Program-made: the position numbers and the translations under genes | NCBI RefSeq assembly: GCF_002980625.1 | Contig: NZ_PVLR01000018.1 | Span: forward strand, 1 to 64,000 | DNA length: 64,000 nt | Source: Malikia spinosa | GTDB taxonomy: Bacteria > Pseudomonadota > Gammaproteobacteria > Burkholderiales > Burkholderiaceae_C | Direction of reading: 5' to 3' | Notes under the pieces: generated by a model | Told to the model about the DNA's origin: nothing | The model's database searches: none | The model's input: the letters and a program-made list of their open reading frames with translations, nothing else | Part shown: piece by piece, positions 57,655-64,000 of the stretch | How the letters are laid out: each line of letters begins with the position of its first letter | Position numbering within the stretch: position 1 is the first letter of the stretch

Positions 57655-59076
57655 CTAACGGCTGGCCGCAGCAGCCAGCCCAGCCGCCAGCCGGCCGATC
57701 ACGGGCAATGCCGCCGCCAGCCGGGCCAGGTCCGGATGGCCGTAGTTCAGCCGCAGGTGATGGCTGAACCGTTGGTCGGCCGAGAACAGATGGCCCGGGG
57801 CCACGCTGATGCCTTGCTCCAGCGCCAGCTGCTGCAGGCGCAGGGCATCGACCGCAGGCGGCAGCTCGGCCCAGAGAAAGTAGCCTCCCTCGGGCCGCGT
57901 CACCCGGGTTCCGGGCGGGAAATGCTCGGCGATCAGCCGCAAGGCCAGGGCCTGTCGTTCGGCCAGCGTCTGCCGCATCTGGCGCAGATGGCGGTCGAAG
58001 CCACCGCTCTGCAGGAAGTCCGCCAGCGCCAGCTGCGAGGGAATGGCGGTCGACAGGGTGCTCATCAGCTTCAGGCGCTGCACCTGGGGCGCGAAGCGGC
58101 CGGCCGCCACCCAGCCGACGCGATAGCCGGGCGCCAGGTTCTTCGAGAACGAGCTGCAATGCATGACCCAGCCCTGGCGGTCGTAGGCCTTGGCCGGCAA
58201 GGGGCGCTGCAGACCGAAGTAGAGCTCGCCATAGACATCGTCCTCGATCAGCGGCACCCGATGCTGCGCCAGCAGTTCCACCAGCGCCTGCCGGTTCTGC
58301 TGTGGCATCAGGCTGCCGAGCGGATTCTGGAAGCTCGGCATGAACCAGCAGGCCTTGACCGGATGACGCCGCAGCACCTCGGCCAGCGAGTCCAGCTCGA
58401 TCCCGTGACGCGGATGGGTCGCGACTTCGACCGCCCGCAGGTTCAGCCGCTCGAGCGCCTGCAGCGCCGCGTAGAAGGTCGGCGACTCGACCGCGACCAC
58501 GTCGCCAGGAGCAGTGACTGCCTGCAGGCACAGGTTGAGCGCCTCCATGGCGCCGTTCGTGATCACCAGTTCATGCGCGGCTATGCCTAGGCCCTCGATG
58601 CCATAGCGCAGCGTGATCTGGCGCCGCAGCTGCTCGTCGCCGATCGTCAGGTATTCGGTCAGCCGCTCGGGCGGTAGGCGGCGCATGGCCGGGGTCAGGC
58701 CGCGCGCGAGCTTTTCGAGCGGGAACAGCAGCGGCGACGGAAAGGCCGAACCCAGCGGTGCCAGCTCGGGGTTGCGGGTCGACCCCAGCACCTCGAACAC
58801 CAGATCGCTGATCTCGACCACGGCCGACTGCGCTACGGGCCGCGCGGTGCCCGGCTCGCTGCTCGGCTGGGAGGCATTGACGTAATAGCCGGATCGGGCG
58901 CGGGCCTGGATCAGTCCGCGCGCCTCCAGCAGGTAATAGGCCTCGAACACCGTCGAGGCGCTGATCTGACGGTTGCGCCGCGCCTGGCGCACCGAGGGCA
59001 GGCGGTCGCCCGGGCGCAGCACCTGGGCCCGGATCAGGTCGGCGATTTCTTCGGCGTAGCGCTCGTACAGCTTCAT
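57655..59076 (-). CDS. MocR-type transcriptional regulator with aminotransferase domain
   Basis: The 473-residue protein has an N-terminal GntR winged helix (YAEEIADLIRAQVLRPGDRLPSVRQARRNRQISASTVFEAYYLLEARGL in pieces) and a class I aminotransferase fold with the PLP Lys in SSFSKNLAPGYRVGW. Such regulators bind PLP and often control PLP or amino acid genes. It is divergent from ccoG, and its own target is not clear; autoregulation through the intergenic region is likely. Confidence 0.93.
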   Translation of the reverse strand: MKLYERYAEEIADLIRAQVLRPGDRLPSVRQARRNRQISASTVFEAYYLLEARGLIQARARSGYYVNASQPSSEPGTARPVAQSAVVEISDLVFEVLGSTRNPELAPLGSAFPSPLLFPLEKLARGLTPAMRRLPPERLTEYLTIGDEQLRRQITLRYGIEGLGIAAHELVITNGAMEALNLCLQAVTAPGDVVAVESPTFYAALQALERLNLRAVEVATHPRHGIELDSLAEVLRRHPVKACWFMPSFQNPLGSLMPQQNRQALVELLAQHRVPLIEDDVYGELYFGLQRPLPAKAYDRQGWVMHCSSFSKNLAPGYRVGWVAAGRFAPQVQRLKLMSTLSTAIPSQLALADFLQSGGFDRHLRQMRQTLAERQALALRLIAEHFPPGTRVTRPEGGYFLWAELPPAVDALRLQQLALEQGISVAPGHLFSADQRFSHHLRLNYGHPDLARLAAALPVIGRLAAGLAAAASR

Positions 59077-59168
59077 GTTGCAACTGATACGGTGATTTTT
59101 CAGGAAACTGGATCTTACCGATCAGATGCCAGAGCGGCACAGTGAGGCTTTTCCCAGCCGTTCGCCCC

Positions 59169-60566
59169 ATGTCCCAGTTTCCGACCCTACAGCCCGCCCC
59201 CATCAAGATCCATGTCCGAGCCAGCAGCGGGCGCTTCAGCCGATGGCGTTGGGCCATGGTCTGGCTGACCCAGCTGCTGTTCTACGGCCTGCCCTGGCTG
59301 AACTGGAACGATCGCCAGGCCGTGCTGTTCGACCTCGATGCGCGTCGCTTCTACCTGTTCAAGCTGGCGCTTTATCCGCAGGATTTCATCTACCTGGCGG
59401 TGCTGCTGGTGATTTGCGCCCTCGGGCTGTTCTTCGTGACGGCGGTGGCCGGACGGGTCTGGTGCGGTTTTTCCTGCCCGCAAACGGTCTACACCGCGAT
59501 CTACCTCTGGGTCGAGCGCCGCTTCGAAGGCGATCGGAGTGCCCGCATGCGGCTCGATGCCGCGCCCTGGACCGCGGCCAAGCTGGCACGCAAGGCCGGC
59601 AAGCAGGCGACCTGGATCGCGATCGGCCTCTGGACCGGCTTCACCTTCGTCGGCTACTTCACGCCGATCCAGACCCTCGGCGGCCTCGTGCTCAGCCTGG
59701 ACACCGGGCCCTGGGAGACCTTCTGGATCGGCTTCTACGGCCTGGCCACCTACGGCAATGCCGGCTACCTGCGCGAGCAGGTCTGCAAGCACATGTGCCC
59801 CTACGGCCGCTTCCAGAGCGTGATGTTCGACCGCGACACGCTGATCATCGGCTACGACAGCGCCCGGGGCGAACCCCGCGGCTCGCGTGCGCGCGCTAGC
59901 GATGCCCAGGCGGCCGGCCTCGGCGACTGCATCAACTGCACGATGTGCGTCCAGGTCTGCCCGACCGGCATCGACATCCGGGACGGCTTGCAGAGCGACT
60001 GCATCGGCTGCGCCGCCTGCATCGACGCCTGCGACGAGGTGATGGACAAGATCGGCAGCCCGCGCGGGCTGATCCGCTACTCGTCGCAGACCGGCCTTGA
60101 GCAGGGCTGGGGCCGGGACCGGGTGCTGCAGCGGGCGCTGCGGCCGCGCGTGCTGGTCTATGGCGCCTTGCTGCTGGCCATCAGCACGGCTTTCGTGACC
60201 GGCCTGCTCCAGCGCAGTCCGTTCCGCGTCGATGTGATGCGGGATCGGGGCGTGCTGGCGCGGATGGTCGAGCAAGGCGCGATCGAGAACGCCTATCGCC
60301 TGCAGATCATGAACAGCCAGGAAAGCGTGCAGCGCTACCGGATCGGCGTCACCGGACCAGAAGGCCTGACGCTGGCCGCCGCGCCCAGCATCGAACTCGG
60401 ACCGATGGAGGAGCGCACCGTCACCGCGACCGTGCGCCTGGCCGGGCAGCAGGCCGCACCGCTGGCGGGCCAGGCCCTGGCCATCCATTTCGCGGTCGAG
60501 CAGCTCAGTGGCGACCAGGCGGGCCACCAGGTGCTCGAGAAGAGCAGCTTCCTGGTGCCAAGGTGA
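59169..60566 (+). CDS. ccoG: Cytochrome c oxidase accessory protein CcoG
   Basis: The 465-residue membrane iron-sulfur protein has an early membrane region with GRVWCGFSCPQTVYTAIYLW and KHMCPYGRFQSVMFD. Two 4Fe-4S cluster motifs follow (CINCTMCVQVCPTGIDIRDG and CIGCAACIDACD). A C-terminal Ig-like domain extends to the end. CcoG supports assembly of cbb3-type oxidase, probably by copper reduction. ccoNOP is not adjacent. ATG 59169 (MSQFPTLQPAPI) agrees with relatives; an upstream GTG is less likely. Confidence 0.94.
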   Translation: MSQFPTLQPAPIKIHVRASSGRFSRWRWAMVWLTQLLFYGLPWLNWNDRQAVLFDLDARRFYLFKLALYPQDFIYLAVLLVICALGLFFVTAVAGRVWCGFSCPQTVYTAIYLWVERRFEGDRSARMRLDAAPWTAAKLARKAGKQATWIAIGLWTGFTFVGYFTPIQTLGGLVLSLDTGPWETFWIGFYGLATYGNAGYLREQVCKHMCPYGRFQSVMFDRDTLIIGYDSARGEPRGSRARASDAQAAGLGDCINCTMCVQVCPTGIDIRDGLQSDCIGCAACIDACDEVMDKIGSPRGLIRYSSQTGLEQGWGRDRVLQRALRPRVLVYGALLLAISTAFVTGLLQRSPFRVDVMRDRGVLARMVEQGAIENAYRLQIMNSQESVQRYRIGVTGPEGLTLAAAPSIELGPMEERTVTATVRLAGQQAAPLAGQALAIHFAVEQLSGDQAGHQVLEKSSFLVPR

Positions 60567-60602
60567 GGTGAGCTGGGCCGGCAACGGCCGCCGACCCAGC
60601 GT

Positions 60603-63302
60603 TCAGTCGCGGGAACCCCCGGCCTGCTGTCGCGGGCGCCAGCGCCTGAACAGCCACTTGCGGCCCTCCTCGGCCAGCCCGACCAGGACCGCCAGCGCCC
60701 CGATCAGCCACCAGAGCGCTGGGTCGAACCCCGCCGTCGAGAACAGCCACTGACCCGGCGGGCTGTAGACGATCAGCAGCAGCAACGCGATTTCGACCCC
60801 GACCCCGAGCCACAGCAGCCGGTTGCTGCGCAGGCTGAACGACCAGGCCGGCGCGCTCGGATGGCGGCAGACGAACACGTTGACGACCTGGGCCGCAACG
60901 ATCGCCGCCAGGCAGGCGGTCGTCGCCTGCAGGTAGAGCGGTTCGTGGGCGCCCAGCGCCGCGCCCCACTGCCAGCGTCCCTGCTGCAGCACAAGGAAGA
61001 AGACGAACAGCGAAATCACCGCCTGCATCGGCCCGAGCCAGAGGTAGGCGCGTGCCAGTACCCCCCAGGACAGCAGGCGCTCAGCTGCGGGGCGCGGCGG
61101 TCGCTGCATCACGGCTGCATCGGGCCGTTCGGCACCCAGCGCCAGTGCCGGCAGCAAGTCGGTGCCGAGGTCGACCGCCAGCATCTGGATGATGGTCAGC
61201 GGCAGCGGCACGCCCAGCAGCACATAGACCAGATAGGGCACCAGCTCCGGGATGTTGGAAGTCAGGATGTAGGTCAGGAACTTGCGCAGGTTCTCGAACA
61301 CCGCCCGCCCCTCCTCGATCGCATTGACGATGCTGGCGAAATGGTCGTCGAGCAGGATCATGTCGGCAGCCGACTTGGCGACATCGGTGCCCGACAGCCC
61401 CATCGCGATGCCGATATGGGCCGACTTGAGCGCTGGCGCGTCGTTGACGCCGTCGCCGGTCACCGCGACGATCTCGCCCTTGTGCTTGAGGGCATTGACC
61501 ACCAGCGCCTTCTGCTCGGCGCTGACGCGGGCGAACAGCAGTTCAGGGCTTTCGAGCAGTGTCTGCAGCTGCGCGGCCGCCATGCCACGCAGCGACTCGC
61601 CCAGGATGACGCGCGGGTGCTCGCTGCGCACCAGCCCGATCTCGCGCGCGATCGCCACCGCGGTGTGCGGGTGATCGCCGGTCACCATGATGACGCGGAT
61701 GCCGGCCGCCTGGCAGCGCCCGATCGCCTCGGCCACGCCGGGGCGCGGCGGATCGTGCAGGCCGATCAGGCCGGACAGCGTCAGGCCCTGCTCGGCAGGC
61801 GGCGCGTCAGGGTCCAGCCGCTTGCAGGCGAAGGCCAGCACGCGCAAGCCGCGGTCCGCCATCGCCTGCTGGGCCTGCTCGAAGGCCAGCCGGTCGCTCT
61901 CGGCCAGCGGACAGACCTGGCCCTCATGTTCCAGGCAGTCGCACAGCGGCAGCACCACCTCGGGCGCGCCCTTGCAAAAGAGCCAGCGTTGGCCATCAAG
62001 CTCGACCGTCACCGACATGCGGCGCCGGTCGGCATCGAAGGCGATCATCCCGAGCAGCTTCAGGTCCGAGCAATCCAGCGCGCGGCGGCCGAACTCGGCC
62101 AGGGCCAGCTCCATCGGATCGCCCTGCCAGACCGCCTGGCCCTCGCGCTGGCCCACCTTGAGGCTGTGACACAGCGCCGCGTTGCGCAGCAACTGCCGTT
62201 CGGCCGGCCCGCTGCTGGCAGACGCCGCGTCCTGGACCCGGCCGTCGAGGTAGAACTGCCGCACCGTCATGCGGTTCTGCGTGATGGTCCCGGTCTTGTC
62301 GGTGCAGATCACCGTCGTCGCGCCCAGCGTCTCGACCGCGGGCAGATGCCGGATCAGTGCGTGGCGGCGCGCCATGCGCTGGGTCGCCATCGCCAGCGAC
62401 AGCGTCACCGTGGGCATCAGCCCCTCGGGCACGTTGGCGACGATGATGCCGATCGCGAACATCAGGCTGGCCCAGAACGGCAGTTCCAGCGCCAGGCCCA
62501 CGCCGAAGAAGACCAGGCCCAGTCCCGACGCCAGCAGCGCGACCAGGCGCGACAGGCGACGGATTTCCTCCTGCAGATGGGATTCCGACTTGCTCGCGGT
62601 CTGCGTCAGCCGGGCGATCTGGCCGAACTCGGTCTGCATGCCGGTGGCAAACACGACCGCCCGCCCTTCACCCGACACCAGCGCGGTGCCGGCCAGCAGC
62701 AGGTTGCGCCGCTCAAGCACCAGGTCGTGCTCGGGATCGGCAGCGGCGCTGCGGGCCTGCGGCAGCGACTCGCCGGTCAGGGTCGAGGCATCGACGCGCA
62801 GGTCTTGCGCCGTCAGCAGCCGGCAGTCCGCCGGCACGTTGTCGCCGGCCTCCAGCAGGATCACGTCACCGGGCACGAGTTGGGCGCTGGCCAGCGTGAG
62901 CATCTGACCGTCGCGCATGACCTTGACCTGCTGCGGCAGCAATTCGCGCAAGGCGTCGATCGCGCGCCCGGCCCGATGTTCCTGCCAGTAGGCAAACAGG
63001 CCGTTGACCAGGATCACGGCCAGGATCGCGATCCCGAGCTGCCACATGCCCTGGCCGGGGCTGCGGGTCTCGGCGAACAGCGCCAGGCCGGCTGCGATCC
63101 ACAGGATGATGGCGAAGAAATGGGTGAACTCGCGCAGCAGCCGGCGCCAGCGGGCTTCCTGCGCGATCTCGGCCAGCCGGTTCGGGCCATATTCCTGCAG
63201 CCGGTGCCCGGCCTGGGCCGAGGTCAGCCCCAGCTCGGAACTGCCCAGGCTGCGCAATGCCTCGGCAATCGACTGCTCGGCGACATGCCTGTCATCCGTC
63301 AT
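60603..63302 (-). CDS. P2-type cation-transporting ATPase, Na/K-ATPase-like
   Basis: The 899-residue pump has the P-type motifs TGES, the phosphorylation site CTDKTGTITQNRM, KGAPEVVLPLC and TGDGVNDAPALK with about ten membrane segments. NVPEGLMPTVTLSLAMATQRMARR upstream of the phosphorylation site and MLAVDLGTDLLPALALGAE resemble Na,K-ATPase/SERCA-like pumps (P2A/P2C) more than heavy-metal pumps. The transported ion cannot be read from these motifs alone. It stands alone. Confidence 0.92.
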   Translation of the reverse strand: MTDDRHVAEQSIAEALRSLGSSELGLTSAQAGHRLQEYGPNRLAEIAQEARWRRLLREFTHFFAIILWIAAGLALFAETRSPGQGMWQLGIAILAVILVNGLFAYWQEHRAGRAIDALRELLPQQVKVMRDGQMLTLASAQLVPGDVILLEAGDNVPADCRLLTAQDLRVDASTLTGESLPQARSAAADPEHDLVLERRNLLLAGTALVSGEGRAVVFATGMQTEFGQIARLTQTASKSESHLQEEIRRLSRLVALLASGLGLVFFGVGLALELPFWASLMFAIGIIVANVPEGLMPTVTLSLAMATQRMARRHALIRHLPAVETLGATTVICTDKTGTITQNRMTVRQFYLDGRVQDAASASSGPAERQLLRNAALCHSLKVGQREGQAVWQGDPMELALAEFGRRALDCSDLKLLGMIAFDADRRRMSVTVELDGQRWLFCKGAPEVVLPLCDCLEHEGQVCPLAESDRLAFEQAQQAMADRGLRVLAFACKRLDPDAPPAEQGLTLSGLIGLHDPPRPGVAEAIGRCQAAGIRVIMVTGDHPHTAVAIAREIGLVRSEHPRVILGESLRGMAAAQLQTLLESPELLFARVSAEQKALVVNALKHKGEIVAVTGDGVNDAPALKSAHIGIAMGLSGTDVAKSAADMILLDDHFASIVNAIEEGRAVFENLRKFLTYILTSNIPELVPYLVYVLLGVPLPLTIIQMLAVDLGTDLLPALALGAERPDAAVMQRPPRPAAERLLSWGVLARAYLWLGPMQAVISLFVFFLVLQQGRWQWGAALGAHEPLYLQATTACLAAIVAAQVVNVFVCRHPSAPAWSFSLRSNRLLWLGVGVEIALLLLIVYSPPGQWLFSTAGFDPALWWLIGALAVLVGLAEEGRKWLFRRWRPRQQAGGSRD

Positions 63303-63394
63303 TTCCTGCCCGCCTCCCTGCAGCCTGGGCTGCCGTCAGCCGCTGCAATCAGGATGATGCGGCCAGACTCGCGGTTTGTCCAAGCCCGCGCGCT

Positions 63395-63874
63395 TCAGCG
63401 CGGGCGCTCGAAGCCGGATTCGATCCAGGCCTGCGCGCTGCCCGCGTTGAGCTTGAAGGCCGGCGACACCGGCACCCGGGCCAGTTCCTCGCCAAACTCG
63501 TTCTCGGCGCTCAGGCTGGCAGTCGCGCCTTCCTCGTCGGGCCGGATCGCCAGCAGCACCTTGATCCGCTGTCCCTGCAGCGTGACGCTGACGTTCTTGT
63601 TGAGCTGGGCATGGAGCTGCTGCTCGTGGCGCCTGATCACCTCGCTGGCGGTCTTGACCAGGGTGTTGAAGGCGGCGCTATCGAGCGGCTTGGGGTTCTT
63701 CTTGTCGCGCCCCATGGTCCAGGGGCCGACCAGCGCGGGCTCGTCCTGGCCGCGCAGCAGCATCGCCACCGCCCAGCCGTCGTCGTCCTCGTTCTTGATC
63801 ACGCGCGCGGTCCAGCGACCGTCACTCCACAGGCGCGGTTCCTGGATCGCTTCCGGGCTGTCGTCGTCGCTCAT
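63395..63874 (-). CDS. Conserved hypothetical protein
   Basis: This soluble 159-residue protein carries no motif that I recognise. Its start reads SDGRWTARVIKNEDDDGWAV and contains a positively charged region GRDKKNPKPLDSAAFNTLVK, with helical segments and no membrane helix. Its start overlaps the stop of the gene upstream (ATGA), so the two are one operon. Codon use is that of core genes. The reading frame is well supported by the overlap and GC bias. Confidence 0.8.
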   Translation of the reverse strand: MSDDDSPEAIQEPRLWSDGRWTARVIKNEDDDGWAVAMLLRGQDEPALVGPWTMGRDKKNPKPLDSAAFNTLVKTASEVIRRHEQQLHAQLNKNVSVTLQGQRIKVLLAIRPDEEGATASLSAENEFGEELARVPVSPAFKLNAGSAQAWIESGFERPR

Positions 63875-64000
63875 GGGGCCCCCGGTGTGCGTGGCTTGCC
63901 GCTGATCCGATCCCAGTCCTTGAAGGTCTGCTGCAGCCGGTTCTTCGAATTCGGGTGGCCGTTGCGGAACACATGGGTCAGCCGCTTGCGCATGGCCTCG
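63871..64000 (-). CDS. Partial uncharacterised gene at right window edge
   Basis: Only the last 42 codons are inside the window. They read RKRLTHVFRNGHPNSKNRLQ and end in GKPRTPGAP before the stop at 63871. The stop overlaps the start of the 159-residue gene, which supports it as a true coding end. It cannot be assigned to a family from this fragment. Confidence 0.6.
   Translation of the reverse strand, partial: EAMRKRLTHVFRNGHPNSKNRLQQTFKDWDRISGKPRTPGAP

Noticed and set aside
60861-63905. Thousand-codon open frame antisense to the P-type ATPase
   Set aside because: The opposite strand encodes a canonical P-type ATPase; the antisense product is a Gln/Arg/His-rich shadow.

Overview
The window looks like chromosomal DNA of a high-GC betaproteobacterium, most likely Burkholderiales. 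The reasons are the Bug-type solute-binding protein, CcoG, a phasin-like protein, the UbiB-family kinase, a KUP transporter, and strong G/C third-position bias in almost every gene. No rRNA, tRNA, CRISPR array or intact insertion sequence was seen. Taxonomy is inferred from gene content only.

Layout. 0-15.5 kb is core genome: a YjdM/PhnA zinc-ribbon protein, a DUF1275 membrane protein, a chemotaxis receptor, then a cobalamin riboswitch with its own terminator in front of class Ia ribonucleotide reductase (nrdA-nrdB). A LeuE exporter, an HPP-CBS protein, and the divergent pair hmp/norR follow; between hmp and norR lie NorR-type sites and a sigma54 promoter. Next come azlCD, mobB, a Bug protein and an lldD-type oxidase. 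15.6-17.4 kb is a lower-GC accessory patch: an unfamiliar two-gene cassette (a His-rich EHVVPC protein plus a protein joining an FtsZ C-terminal-like domain to an FtsK gamma-like winged helix), followed by a decayed HsdS gene. 17.5-33.5 kb is mostly core: UbiB-like kinase, a short KdpD/KdpE-like system beside kup, a phasin-like protein, a diguanylate cyclase, cytochrome b561 with two YceI proteins, a lipid A acyltransferase, NemA and an EAL protein.

32-42 kb is a polyamine region on the minus strand. Potential putrescine uptake genes (potFGHI) and catabolic genes (puuD, puuA, an SpuC-type aminotransferase, a PuuC-type dehydrogenase) would import putrescine and degrade it towards GABA. The potF upstream region (38.02-38.28 kb) carries at least six DnaA-box-like sequences in AT-rich DNA, so it resembles a replication origin or a DnaA-titrating site although no dnaA is nearby.

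42-49.8 kb is a second accessory zone. It starts with an 884-codon AT-rich gene with one phospholipase-D/HKD nuclease motif, abutting a flavin reductase gene that begins with TTG. It continues with short low-GC ORFs and remnants: fragments of flavin reductase and D-serine dehydratase (both with intact copies alongside), a HipA/YjjJ-type toxin, a PIN-domain toxin, and a shortened HipB-like regulator.

49.8-64 kb returns to core genome: PaiB-like protein, LysR regulator with a glyoxalase-fold protein and fumarylacetoacetase (end of tyrosine/homogentisate catabolism), a UMF1 transporter, a three-domain ACP-acyl ligase-acyltransferase, a MocR regulator, CcoG, a Na/K-ATPase-like P2-type ATPase and two uncharacterised genes at the right edge.
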